DNA of 36,431 nucleotides from the NCBI GenBank assembly GCA_021822605.1, contig JAKAQL010000019.1:1-36431 (forward strand). The letters run 5' to 3'. Shown here piece by piece: positions 24,791 through 33,354 of this stretch. The DNA is from Actinomycetes bacterium (lineage in GTDB: Bacteria; Actinomycetota; Acidimicrobiia; Acidimicrobiales; Acidimicrobiaceae). The translations under genes and the position numbers were made by a program. Every line of letters starts with the position of its first letter. The stretch's first letter is position 1. Below the pieces are notes generated by a model. That model searched no databases and had not been told where the DNA came from. It was given only the letters and a program-made list of their open reading frames with translations.

Positions 24791-27760
24791 TCACTCTCGT
24801 TCGCCAGACATCTGCGATCCTTCCCTACCCACTGGATCAAGGTAATCACTCCTGGATCGCTTTGCACCAATGTTGACCCCACGCTGAGGGTTCCGATTCC
24901 CATAGCGAAAATTATGCCTTGGCAAGGCTCGGCGCGGCTTCTCATCGAGCACCTCTAACTTCGCTGCCAGCTCTTTGTAGGCCGGGGTGTGGGTGGCCTC
25001 ATCGACCTCTGAAGAGGTGAGAAAATTCACGGCCATCTCGTTGTGTTGTGCATTCATCGGCAGGTAGACCTGGTTTCCCTGCACTCTGTCGGTGATCACC
25101 GCTCGCACTTTAATCGACCCACGTCGAGAGGTCAACCGAAGGAGCGAACCGTCAAGAACACCTCGCATTTCGGCTAACTCAGGCGAAATCTCCACAAATG
25201 GCTCCGGAGTCATCTGCGCAATACCGGGCACTCGATACGTCATATTGCCCTCATGGAAGTGTTCTAGGAGCCGACCATTGTTGACGTGAATATCGTACTG
25301 CTCGTCCACCTCATCCGTGGGGGTCGTGTACCCAACAGGGTAAAGCCTCGCCTTGCCGGAGGGGAAGTGAAACCGATCCAAATAGAGCGTCGGAGAATCA
25401 GATCCATCCTCGGCAACCGGCCACTGGAGTGATCGATAGCCCTCCAAGCGGTCATAGGTGACGCCAGCGAACATCCCAGCAAGACTCGCTGCCTCAGCCA
25501 TGATCTCGCCGGGATGCTCATAAGACCATGAGGCTCCCATCGCCCGCGCAATACCCTGAGTGATCTGCCAATCAGGCCGTGCCTCGCCGAGTGGATCAAA
25601 CACTCGATAGAGACGCTGTATCCGTCTTTCGGTGTTGGTAAAGGTACCCTCCTTCTCCAATGATGGCGCAGCGGGTAGCACGACATTGGCGAAGCGAGCC
25701 GTATTTGTAAAAAAGATATCCTGAACTACGAAGAATTCAAGCTTGCGGAAGGCATCCTGAACCACGGTGGAGTTCGCATCCACGAGGCCCATCTCCTCGC
25801 CAGTCAAAAGGAGGGCCTTCAAACTCCCGGCGTGGATCGCATCCACCATCTCATGGTTGTCCAAACCTTGGGTCGTTGGCATTGGTCTTCCCCACGCCGA
25901 TTCGTATTTGGCGACGACCTCGGGAGCGTCGACCGCCTCGTAGCCGGGGAAATAGGTCGGCATCGCACCGAAGTCACTCGCCCCTTGGACGTTGTTGTGA
26001 CCGCGGAGCGGGTAGGCACCGCCTCCAGGCTTCCCAAAGTTACCTGAGACCAGCAATAGGTTCCCAATAGCCGTCGAGGTATCGGAACCATAGCTATGCT
26101 GCGTAACACCCATCGCCCAGAGTACAGCGAAGGATTTGGCGCGACCAAGTGCCTCAAAGACTGCAGTGAGTGTGTCCTCTGCCACACCTGTAACCTCGGC
26201 GGCATAGGAGACTGTGAATGGCTCCAGTGATATCAGAAAATCAGCGAAGTTCTCAACCTTGGTGGCGATGAAATCCTGGTCTTGGTATCCATGATCGATT
26301 AAGTACTTACTCGCGGCCGACAGCCAAACTAAGTCGGTACCCGGCCGAGGTGAGAACCAGATATCGGCGCGCTCAGCCATCTCGTGCTTGCGCAGATCAG
26401 CAACGATCAGTTTTTGACCCCGCGCTTTGTGGGCACGTTTCACTCTAGTGGCGATAACCGGGTGACTCTCTGCAGTGTTGGAACCCACGATAAGGACGAG
26501 GTCGCTCGCTTCGATATCAGTCACCGAACCAGAGTCGCCACCATAACCAACCGTCCGCCAAAGGCCCATCGTCGCAGGGGACTGGCAGTAGCGTGAGCAG
26601 TTGTCTACATTATGTGTTCCAATCACAGCACGTGCAAGCTTCTGGGCTAAAAAGGCCTCCTCGTTGGTGCACTTCGAGGAGGCGATGACTCCAACGGCAT
26701 CAGGTCCTTCGCGCTGCACGATAGCCAAAAGGGAATCTGCAACAAACGAAAGGGCCTCATCCCATGTTGCCCGACGGAAATGGGAACCCTCTCGAATTAA
26801 CGGATAGGCAAGACGGTCGGTGCTGTTGACGTAATCCCAACCGAATTTGCCTTTGACACAGGTCGAAATACCATTCATAGGGCCCCGCTCTGGTTGAACC
26901 TTTAGTATTGAACGACCCTTGGTCCAGATGTCGAAGGAGCAACCAACTCCACAATAGGTGCAGACCGTCTTTGTCTTCTTCACGAGCTGTCGTCGAAGTC
27001 GCTCCTCCATCTCTGAAAGCAGAAAAATCGGTTTCAGGCCGATCGCCGGTTCTAGTGCCTTGGTGAGGCTGATCATCGGCTCGCGCACCTTTGGCTTAAT
27101 GTTCGTAGCGATGCCAGCCCTGCCAATCATCGACTTCTCCATCAATGCGTTACAGGGGCAAACCGTCACACAGTGTCCGCAGCTCACACAGCTGGACTCC
27201 CCTGCTGGGAGATCATCATCAAAGACAACGCGAGGAATTTTCAATGACCAGTCAATCGACAATGTCTCGTTAACCTGCACCTCTTGACACGCCTGCACAC
27301 ACCGCCCGCACAGGATGCACTGCGACGGGTCATAACGATAGAACGGATGGCTGTCGTCAACGGAATAGGGCTTCGATCGAAAGGGTTCGGGTTGATCGTT
27401 GATCCCCATATCGCGGATGTTGTTGTGCAGCACGCAATCGGAGTTATTGTTATCACATATGGTGCAGTAGAGGTCATGATTAACAAGCATGCGCTGCGCT
27501 GCCACAACTCGCTCACGAACGCTGCCCCTCAGGCTCACCTGCTCACCACCAGCGACCGTACGCTCACATGCCCGCTGCGTAACCCCATTAACTTTGACTA
27601 AACAAAGATCACATGACCCAATAGTCCCGAGCATTGGGTGATAGCAGACCTGAGGCACATACACCTGAGCTCGGTTCAAAACCTCAAGAAGCAAATCGCC
27701 AGCGTTCGCACGATATTTGGCCCCGTCAACGGTTATCTCTACTGGCTCGCCCAACGGCAC
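24791..27760 (-). CDS. Molybdopterin formate dehydrogenase-like alpha subunit
   Basis: Large cytosolic oxidoreductase of the FdhA/YjgC/YrhE type, 989 residues. NuoG-like N-terminus: [2Fe-2S] cysteines 39, 50, 53, 65; His-ligated cluster H95, C99, C102, C109; two ferredoxin-type [4Fe-4S] sets at 148-158 and 191-201. The molybdopterin domain starts with a [4Fe-4S] site (C267, C270, C274, C301). The Mo-ligand cysteine is Cys392 in NCSRYCQSPAT; it is followed by Gln, where classical formate dehydrogenases have His. GYGGDSGSVTDIE and VADLRKHEMAERADI follow. FdhD, encoded at 11300, is the expected maturation factor. No NuoE/F-like subunits are adjacent, so the electron acceptor is unknown. GTG 27760 abuts the GGGGAG site; a TTG at 27754 has better spacing. 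Confidence 0.9.
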   Translation of the reverse strand: MPLGEPVEITVDGAKYRANAGDLLLEVLNRAQVYVPQVCYHPMLGTIGSCDLCLVKVNGVTQRACERTVAGGEQVSLRGSVRERVVAAQRMLVNHDLYCTICDNNNSDCVLHNNIRDMGINDQPEPFRSKPYSVDDSHPFYRYDPSQCILCGRCVQACQEVQVNETLSIDWSLKIPRVVFDDDLPAGESSCVSCGHCVTVCPCNALMEKSMIGRAGIATNIKPKVREPMISLTKALEPAIGLKPIFLLSEMEERLRRQLVKKTKTVCTYCGVGCSFDIWTKGRSILKVQPERGPMNGISTCVKGKFGWDYVNSTDRLAYPLIREGSHFRRATWDEALSFVADSLLAIVQREGPDAVGVIASSKCTNEEAFLAQKLARAVIGTHNVDNCSRYCQSPATMGLWRTVGYGGDSGSVTDIEASDLVLIVGSNTAESHPVIATRVKRAHKARGQKLIVADLRKHEMAERADIWFSPRPGTDLVWLSAASKYLIDHGYQDQDFIATKVENFADFLISLEPFTVSYAAEVTGVAEDTLTAVFEALGRAKSFAVLWAMGVTQHSYGSDTSTAIGNLLLVSGNFGKPGGGAYPLRGHNNVQGASDFGAMPTYFPGYEAVDAPEVVAKYESAWGRPMPTTQGLDNHEMVDAIHAGSLKALLLTGEEMGLVDANSTVVQDAFRKLEFFVVQDIFFTNTARFANVVLPAAPSLEKEGTFTNTERRIQRLYRVFDPLGEARPDWQITQGIARAMGASWSYEHPGEIMAEAASLAGMFAGVTYDRLEGYRSLQWPVAEDGSDSPTLYLDRFHFPSGKARLYPVGYTTPTDEVDEQYDIHVNNGRLLEHFHEGNMTYRVPGIAQMTPEPFVEISPELAEMRGVLDGSLLRLTSRRGSIKVRAVITDRVQGNQVYLPMNAQHNEMAVNFLTSSEVDEATHTPAYKELAAKLEVLDEKPRRALPRHNFRYGNRNPQRGVNIGAKRSRSDYLDPVGREGSQMSGERE

Positions 27761-27863
27761 CTCCCCTCAGAGCTACAGTAGCACAGAGTTGATCGTTCGA
27801 TGCGCGATCTCCAACCTCAATGTGCCTGCGTCGCTCGCTAAGAGGGTCGAATTCACGGGCTGA

Positions 27864-27886
27864 AAGCGCCTGCAGTCAGCGCGCTT
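27864..27886. repeat. Inverted repeat in the divergent FDH/DsbA region
   Basis: AAGCGC (27864-27869) and GCGCTT (27881-27886) face each other across 11 bp that include CTGCAG. Position between two divergent genes, next to the candidate -10 of the plus-strand gene, suggests an operator. Confidence 0.3.
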
Positions 27887-27888
27887 AC

Positions 27889-27894
27889 TAGCCT
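27889..27894 (+). promoter_or_regulatory. Putative leaderless -10 (TAGCCT)
   Basis: TAGCCT fits TAnnnT and ends 7 nt before the GTG at 27902; no Shine-Dalgarno sequence lies between. Confidence 0.4.
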
Positions 27895-27901
27895 GTCAAG
27901 A

Positions 27902-28654
27902 GTGATCGATCTCAATGAACCGGTAACCGTCGACTACCATTTCGACATACTCTGTCCCTTCGCCTACATGACCTCAAAGTGGATTCGCAGCGTTCGCGAA
28001 CAAGTTCCACTGACAATCAACTGGAGATTCTTCAGTCTTGAGGAGGTCAATCGCGGGGAGGGGAAACGCCATCCTTGGGACCGTTCTTGGTCCTATGGTT
28101 GGTCCATGCTTCGCATCGCCGCGCTCCTACGACGCCAGGATCCGTCCCTCGTCGACCGATGGTACGCCATTGCTGGCTTCGCTCTTCACGAAGCAGGTCA
28201 AAAGCCCCACGACCCTTCAGTCGCCCGGGAGCTCCTCGCTGAGTTGGACCTAGACCCTAGTCTTGTCGAAGCATCCATGGATGATCCGACTCTCGATGAC
28301 GAGATCCGACTCGATCATGAAAGGGTGCTCGCCGCTGGAGGGTTTGGTGTTCCGACACTGATCTTCAAAGATAACCAGACTCTTTTTGGTCCCGTCATCA
28401 TCGATCCACCATCTGGAGAGCGGGCACTCGAGTTATGGTCGATGGTCCTCACCGCTTCGCGCCATGCGAACTTCTTCGAACTCCAACAACCGAAGGGCCC
28501 AGCACAACTCACCGCAATCTCCAACGCACTGGAGCCGTACCTACAAGGGCGTGACTGGAAGAGCATCAATCGCGGCAAGGAGGTCACGTTCGACACCAAC
28601 AGCGATGCGAATGGCGGACAACCCACTGTTCCTTCGACAGGTTCGGGTGAATGA
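27902..28654 (+). CDS. DsbA-like protein of the mycothiol-dependent nitroreductase type
   Basis: Thioredoxin-fold protein of the DsbA/FrnE-like group, 250 residues. The N-terminal strand and motif FDILCPFAYMTSKWIR matches actinobacterial Rv2466c-type enzymes, in which the motif is CPWC; here it is CPFA, so Cys18 remains and the resolving cysteine is absent. INWRFFSLEEVNRGEG and the cis-proline loop FGVPTLIF are also typical. A monothiol enzyme could work with mycothiol as the resolving thiol. The last 20 residues are polar and low-complexity. It lies 3 nt upstream of a mycothiol-dependent-family gene. 2-Hydroxychromene-2-carboxylate isomerase-like function is an alternative. Confidence 0.78.
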   Translation: MIDLNEPVTVDYHFDILCPFAYMTSKWIRSVREQVPLTINWRFFSLEEVNRGEGKRHPWDRSWSYGWSMLRIAALLRRQDPSLVDRWYAIAGFALHEAGQKPHDPSVARELLAELDLDPSLVEASMDDPTLDDEIRLDHERVLAAGGFGVPTLIFKDNQTLFGPVIIDPPSGERALELWSMVLTASRHANFFELQQPKGPAQLTAISNALEPYLQGRDWKSINRGKEVTFDTNSDANGGQPTVPSTGSGE

Positions 28655-28657
28655 TCC

Positions 28658-29452
28658 ATGGATCCAGTCATATCAACACTCTTGGCAGAGTGGGATGCCC
28701 TCAGTCAACTCATCACACAAGTCCCAGAGGACCAATGGCTCCAACCGTCGATCTTGCCGTACTGGACGAACTTTGACATTCTTGCCCACATCGTCGGCAC
28801 GGAGCGCTTCTTGAACGGAGAAGCACCTTTCGACGGTCCACTTCCCACAGATCGCCACTACCCCAACGAGGTCGCCCAGCTCAATGATCGATGGTTGATC
28901 ACGTTGCGGCGTCTGTCCGTGGCAGAACTTCTGGCAACCTATCACAACACCATTGCTGAGCGAACCCAGGCGCTATCATCGCTTAGCAACACCGATCTCG
29001 ACACCATCGGCTGGACTCCGATTGGTCAAGCGCCGTTCCGGCGGTTCCTCCAGATTCGTATCTTCGACTGCTGGGTGCACGAACAGGATCTACGTCTCTC
29101 GCTCGGCATGCCTGGCCATACGTCCGGAGTGGTCGTCGAAGCAAGTATCGACGAAGTGGAGCGCGCTCTCGGCTACATCATTGGCAAACAGGCGAATCTC
29201 CCCCAAGGGACTACTGTTGAGCTATCCCTGACAGGCGGAGCCCCACGCACCTGGCATATCGAGGTGGGAGAGCGAGCCCGTCTGGTACCGGCGCTCGCGA
29301 ACGTCACCTGTCGATTGCAGATAGACTCCACCCTCTTCATGGCCCTTGCCTGTGGAAGAATTGACCGCGATCACGCCGATGGCTCCATCACGATCGATGG
29401 AGATCAGACACTCGCCGACCACATCATCGACAATCTCGCCTTCACTATCTGA
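28658..29452 (+). CDS. Maleylpyruvate isomerase/mycothiol-dependent (MDMPI, DinB-like) family protein
   Basis: 264 residues with an N-terminal DinB-like four-helix bundle and a C-terminal alpha/beta domain, as in the actinobacterial mycothiol-dependent maleylpyruvate isomerase family. Candidate metal ligands: His44 in NFDILAHIVGTERF, and Asp137 and His141 in RIFDCWVHEQDLR. The C-terminal part (GTTVELSLTGG, then ITIDGDQTLADHIIDNL) resembles the SCP2-like half. Starting 3 nt after the DsbA-like gene, it is co-transcribed with it. Most members are not true maleylpyruvate isomerases; a mycothiol S-transferase or detoxification role is equally possible. Confidence 0.85.
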   Translation: MDPVISTLLAEWDALSQLITQVPEDQWLQPSILPYWTNFDILAHIVGTERFLNGEAPFDGPLPTDRHYPNEVAQLNDRWLITLRRLSVAELLATYHNTIAERTQALSSLSNTDLDTIGWTPIGQAPFRRFLQIRIFDCWVHEQDLRLSLGMPGHTSGVVVEASIDEVERALGYIIGKQANLPQGTTVELSLTGGAPRTWHIEVGERARLVPALANVTCRLQIDSTLFMALACGRIDRDHADGSITIDGDQTLADHIIDNLAFTI

Positions 29453-29480
29453 TCAAAGAGCATCAACTGATACACCGAAG

Positions 29481-30533
29481 TCAATCCGACTGAGGTGCCT
29501 TGGCAGACGTGTGGAATCGATAGGTACCTGCGGTAAGAGTCTGGTACAGCTCACCCTGGAGAGCAAGAAGCTCTAGGTGATACTTTGTCTCCATCACCGC
29601 CAACATCTGGTTAAAGGTGTCGAGCTCTGAAAGGTGGCGTCCGCGACGCGTCCAGCGGAGCGCAGTGGCTACCTCATACGGGTTCGATGCCCCCTCCTTC
29701 ACGGCGCTCTGAGTGGCTTCCAAGCGTGTATCGTGATGAGCAAGCAACTCATCGATCCTGTCGTGGAAACCAGAAGCAGGCATCCCGTGGGCGGGTAGTA
29801 GCGGTGCGTCAGGGAGAAATCGTACACGCCGGAGTGAACGAAGGTAGTTGCCGAGCGGATCCGGATAGACGAGCGGTTCGAACCCAATCGATGGTGTGAT
29901 GTGCGGGAGGATATGGTCTCCAGCGAACAGCAATCGATTGCTATGGTCATAGAAGATGACATGCCCCCGCGTGTGCCCCGGAGTGGCTATGACCTGCAGT
30001 TGTCGGGTCTGAAGCTCAATGGTCTCCTCCTCGAGCCACCCATCGGGTTCCTCATAGAGTGATCCAGCGATGTCTTCGGTCCCAGATGACGGGGTAATAC
30101 TGGCAACCAGCGCACTCGCCCCACAGCGCTCCAGTTCGACCAGCTGATCATGCAAAGGGTTACCCGTGGGGTGAGCGGCGTGCGCAATTGACTCGCGTTC
30201 TCCCACACCAAGATAGATCCGTTGTCCAAACTCTCGTCGGAGCGCCACTGCCTGAGTGTAATGATCACGGTGGATGTGAGTCACGAGGAACAAACTGATA
30301 TCCCCGAGAGACGCGCTGAGAGACCTAAGCGCCTTCTGGAGGGCGGATCGAGCAATCTCAAGCTGCTGACCCGAGTCAACGAGCACCAACCGGTCTCCAT
30401 CGATAATCGCATAGACATTGACCGCCCGTAAGCCATCATGGGGTAGGGGCAACGGGATTCGGTAGACATCCGGTGCGACCTGATAGCAACCCGGCTCATC
30501 CCAGGAGGGACTCTCTGACTGTTGTGGATTCAC
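29481..30533 (-). CDS. MBL-fold metallo-hydrolase
   Basis: Metallo-beta-lactamase-fold hydrolase, 350 residues. Metal ligands: HIHRDH (His86, His88, Asp90, His91), TPGHTRGH (His187), FAGDHIL (Asp206) and LPAHGMP (His249). A C-terminal winged-helix-like region (SNPYEVATALRW to LLALQGELYQTL) resembles LACTB2/glyoxalase-II-like proteins, so a thioester or RNA substrate is possible. The GTG at 30533 has GGAG 5 nt upstream, which decides the start. It faces away from the glycan cassette by 140 bp and is probably transcribed alone. Confidence 0.88.
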   Translation of the reverse strand: MNPQQSESPSWDEPGCYQVAPDVYRIPLPLPHDGLRAVNVYAIIDGDRLVLVDSGQQLEIARSALQKALRSLSASLGDISLFLVTHIHRDHYTQAVALRREFGQRIYLGVGERESIAHAAHPTGNPLHDQLVELERCGASALVASITPSSGTEDIAGSLYEEPDGWLEEETIELQTRQLQVIATPGHTRGHVIFYDHSNRLLFAGDHILPHITPSIGFEPLVYPDPLGNYLRSLRRVRFLPDAPLLPAHGMPASGFHDRIDELLAHHDTRLEATQSAVKEGASNPYEVATALRWTRRGRHLSELDTFNQMLAVMETKYHLELLALQGELYQTLTAGTYRFHTSAKAPQSD

Positions 30534-30595
30534 TACTACTCCTATCTATCCACGAGCCTACCCACGACCCGGGTGGGGGCACAAGGCAAACGCGC

Positions 30596-30625
30596 CAGAT
30601 AGAGGCATGCCTAGCCTGCTGTCAA
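30596..30625 (-). promoter_or_regulatory. Candidate promoter of the MBL hydrolase gene
   Basis: On the minus strand a perfect TTGACA (30620-30625) is followed after 18 bp by TATCTG (30596-30601), about 60 bp before the GTG at 30533. The -10 match is partial. Confidence 0.35.
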
Positions 30626-30677
30626 GTTCAGGAGCACCAGCACCCGACTTGATTCGGAACTTAGGCTACAGAGCCTG

Positions 30678-31670
30678 CTAAAGACCGCCGGCTGCTTCGC
30701 GATAGTGGTCCATTGCCCCCGCAATACCATCTTCAAAAGTGATACTTGCGTGGAAGCCAAGGCGTTCCTGCAGGTCGGTGGATCCACCCCGTGCAAAGAC
30801 CCCCACAGGACGATCATCACGACCGACAACCTCGGTCTCGTAACCACAACTGCGGATGGCCATGCGGGCAAAGTCCAGAAAACTAGTCAAGCGACCAGTC
30901 GAAAGATTGATAGCCCCACCATCGTGTATCGCATCCATAGTCGTTATCACGCCACGTACGCAATCATCGATATGAATGAAGTCACGCATCTGGCGCCCGC
31001 TGCCCCACACGATCAGACGCTCACCTGCAGATCCAGCCAACGCGCGTTTACAGATTGAAGGGAACGGATAGCTATCATCCTGGTCTGCACCGTATCCGGA
31101 GAAAGGACGATAGCACACCGACTCGAGCCCGTGCCTCTCTTGCGCAAGTCGAGCCAGATACTCACAGGTCAACTTGGCCCAGCCGTACGACATATCTGGC
31201 ATCCCAATGTCACCCTGGAAGTCGATCATCTCCTCGGAGAGGAGCACGTAGCCCTCCTCACGCTGCAGTTCTACAGGATAGGCAGCACTGGAGGAGAAAC
31301 AGATCGTTTTGCCGGGCAGTGCCTTTGCGGCCCACTGCCAGTACTCGGCATCGATCGAAAGATCATCAGCAACCGCCAAAGGGTTAAGTTCGATCATCAA
31401 ACGCCCCCCAACCATCGCGGCCAAATGCAATACGAGGTCAAATGGCTCCCGGGGGCGATCATGAAAATAATCACGGCAGTCCATGCGATGGAAATGAAAA
31501 CGATCAAAATCTCGCGGATCAAAAAGTGGCCACTCGTTGGCTGGGTCTACTCCCCCCGTCCCAGGGGCGATTGGGTCAACGACGTGCACCTCATCTCCAG
31601 CCTCGAGAAAATATCGAGTGAAATGACGTCCAACGAAGCCAGCACCGCCGGTGATCAGAACCCGACGCAT
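30678..31670 (-). CDS. NAD-dependent sugar-nucleotide epimerase/dehydratase
   Basis: Extended short-chain dehydrogenase, 330 residues. NAD site VLITGGAGFVGRHF at the N-terminus, LVLHLAAMVGGR, catalytic SSSAAYP and the YxxxK pair in MSYGWAKLTCEYLA (Tyr162, Lys166), then RPFSGYGADQDDSYPFPS and the substrate-binding WGSGRQMRDFIHIDDCV. Typical of UDP-glucose 4-epimerase or GDP-fucose/dTDP-sugar relatives; the exact sugar is unknown. ATG 31670 overlaps the upstream stop by one base (TGATG), so it is translationally coupled to the STELLO-like gene. It likely supplies a donor sugar for the two adjacent glycosyltransferases. Confidence 0.88.
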   Translation of the reverse strand: MRRVLITGGAGFVGRHFTRYFLEAGDEVHVVDPIAPGTGGVDPANEWPLFDPRDFDRFHFHRMDCRDYFHDRPREPFDLVLHLAAMVGGRLMIELNPLAVADDLSIDAEYWQWAAKALPGKTICFSSSAAYPVELQREEGYVLLSEEMIDFQGDIGMPDMSYGWAKLTCEYLARLAQERHGLESVCYRPFSGYGADQDDSYPFPSICKRALAGSAGERLIVWGSGRQMRDFIHIDDCVRGVITTMDAIHDGGAINLSTGRLTSFLDFARMAIRSCGYETEVVGRDDRPVGVFARGGSTDLQERLGFHASITFEDGIAGAMDHYREAAGGL

Positions 31671-32584
31671 CAGACAAAGTGCCTTCGGTAAAGATCCCAC
31701 GCACGAATGGCAGGCCCTGGGAGATACCGGACGATCGATTCAGGATCCTTCTTCAGATCACGGAGCAACGAGAAATTGTTGGTGTAGCCAAGAATCTCTG
31801 CCTTGAAATCGCGCATGAGATCATGCTCATTGCGATCCTGATAGACCGATGGCTCTGTGAAGACCGCCTGGTACCCATGGGCCTGCACGTAATAGGCCGC
31901 CCAGATGTCGTCCATCCTGCCGATATGGGGATACAAAAAGTAGTGCGGTATCACCTCCCGAGACAACATCGTGTTCTGGGAGTTAAACGGAGCCATTACA
32001 GAACTCGCGATGGGAAATAAGGATGGATCGAACTCACATTCAGGGGCATGTTCGAGACGACAGATCGCATCAATGTCAGGATCGCCGTTCCAGAATCCAG
32101 CATCGATATCAACTTTGATCTGTCGACTAACTGGCTTGTCATAACGGCGCTGCGACAAGAGTTCCAGTGGGAATCCACGATGCCAAAGTGCCGGGTAATT
32201 CGTGGCCCCCACCGGATCAAAAGCGTCGAGCGAGGTCTCATACCACTGCACCTCAGTCTCGGTTCCCACCAAGATCTGACTGCCCCAATTGGGTTGTGGA
32301 ATGTTATCATCGTCGATCAGCGCGATAACCTCGGCACCCATCTCATAGGCCAGCAGGATACCGAAATTTCGGCGCTGGATGCAGTTCCAGCCGATGGCGT
32401 CAGAAAGCAGTTGATCATAGCTCTCTTGGTCAGCAGGGGAAACGTAGCGCCCACACTCAAGTTGGTAGTCCGTTGGAGTCTTGCGATCCCCAATGACGAT
32501 AAGGTTCCAACCCTCCATGGCGTCGTAGCGACGGATCGCCTCTGTCGGTGGATTGATCGTCGTGGTAACTATGGTCTTCATCAT
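31670..32584 (-). CDS. STELLO/GT75-like glycosyltransferase
   Basis: 304 residues. IVTTTINPPTEAI at the N-terminus and the metal-binding LIDDDN (Asp91-93) resemble STELLO (DUF288) and reversibly glycosylated polypeptide/UDP-arabinopyranose mutase (GT75) proteins. The later order also agrees: DAGFWNGDPDIDAICRL, a FNSQNTMLSREVIP block and the RMDDIWAAYYVQAHG motif, which parallels the GRYDDMWAG of GT75. So it is either a glycosyltransferase or a nucleotide-sugar mutase. No signal peptide or helix, so cytosolic. It begins ATGATG, 17 nt after the GT2 stop, and its stop overlaps the epimerase start. Assignment is by remembered pattern and needs a profile search. Confidence 0.68.
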   Translation of the reverse strand: MMKTIVTTTINPPTEAIRRYDAMEGWNLIVIGDRKTPTDYQLECGRYVSPADQESYDQLLSDAIGWNCIQRRNFGILLAYEMGAEVIALIDDDNIPQPNWGSQILVGTETEVQWYETSLDAFDPVGATNYPALWHRGFPLELLSQRRYDKPVSRQIKVDIDAGFWNGDPDIDAICRLEHAPECEFDPSLFPIASSVMAPFNSQNTMLSREVIPHYFLYPHIGRMDDIWAAYYVQAHGYQAVFTEPSVYQDRNEHDLMRDFKAEILGYTNNFSLLRDLKKDPESIVRYLPGPAIRAWDLYRRHFV

Positions 32585-32601
32585 GACTTGGTGCAGTGTA
32601 G

Positions 32602-33354
32602 CTAGCGCGCCCCCGTCAGCATGCCCGAAACCGGTTGCAATCTCGTTCGTATCCCAATCCGAAAGTACACAAAGTTTCGCAAGAAGCTGTTCGATGACTC
32701 ACCCTCTGTCCGAGCACTCCAGCGAGAAGGGATCTCATAGATCTGGATACCAATCCGTAGTGGTTTAACGATCGTCTCCAACAGAAAGGGGTGCCGCAGC
32801 TCTTCCCAGCGAATCGCGCGCACGAGTGCGGTTGGGAACAACCGATACCCGTAGGTCATGTCAGTGAGCGGTGTCTGGTACAGTAACGCAAAGCTAGCCT
32901 GAAACAGCTTGTTCAGCCCAAGTTTGATGGGCGAGTAGCCCGAAAAGGAACCTCCACTTGCCCAGCGGGATGCGGTAATGATGGCCTGGGGCAGGGCTTT
33001 CGCCCGTTCGATCATCAATGCGACATCATGCGGGTCGGTCTCGAGATCACTGGCCATCATGACAACATGACTACCCTGTGCCATCGCGAAACCCTCACGA
33101 ATCGCTCCTCCGAGAAAAGGTAGAGATTGTTGATGTACATGTATGCGGCTGCCGTATCTCGACTGCAGCTCTGCTACGACCGCCAAACTTTGTTCACTCG
33201 TCCGAGGAGACGTGAGCACGAGGTACTCACATACATCAACACCGACTTCATCCTCAATGATAGCCACCGTCATCTCTAGTGCCTCGGTTTCATTCATCAC
33301 AGGCAACAAAACAGTGGCGGCATGGAACTCATCGGTCCAGGGTGGTTTCGACAT
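32602..33354 (-). CDS. Glycosyltransferase family 2 (DPM1-like)
   Basis: GT-A glycosyltransferase of 250 residues, similar to polyprenol/dolichyl-phosphate sugar transferases. AATVLLPVMNETEALEMTV is the N-terminal nucleotide-sugar strand; the DxD-type site is SDLETDP (102-108), and TDMTYGYRLFP and EIPSRWSARTEGES give the acceptor side. No C-terminal membrane helices, so it is a soluble or peripheral enzyme. ATG 33354 has GAGGTG 7 nt upstream. First gene of the GT2-STELLO-epimerase cassette; a CGCT tandem repeat lies just upstream. Confidence 0.87.
   Translation of the reverse strand: MSKPPWTDEFHAATVLLPVMNETEALEMTVAIIEDEVGVDVCEYLVLTSPRTSEQSLAVVAELQSRYGSRIHVHQQSLPFLGGAIREGFAMAQGSHVVMMASDLETDPHDVALMIERAKALPQAIITASRWASGGSFSGYSPIKLGLNKLFQASFALLYQTPLTDMTYGYRLFPTALVRAIRWEELRHPFLLETIVKPLRIGIQIYEIPSRWSARTEGESSNSFLRNFVYFRIGIRTRLQPVSGMLTGAR

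Noticed and set aside
24784-24945. N-terminal extension of the DUF1641 frame
   Set aside because: Only overlaps the end of the formate dehydrogenase gene out of frame; the family-like sequence starts at 24783.
29865-29890. GGTTCGAACCC, resembling a tRNA T-loop
   Set aside because: Lies inside the MBL hydrolase gene, with no acceptor or anticodon stems around it.
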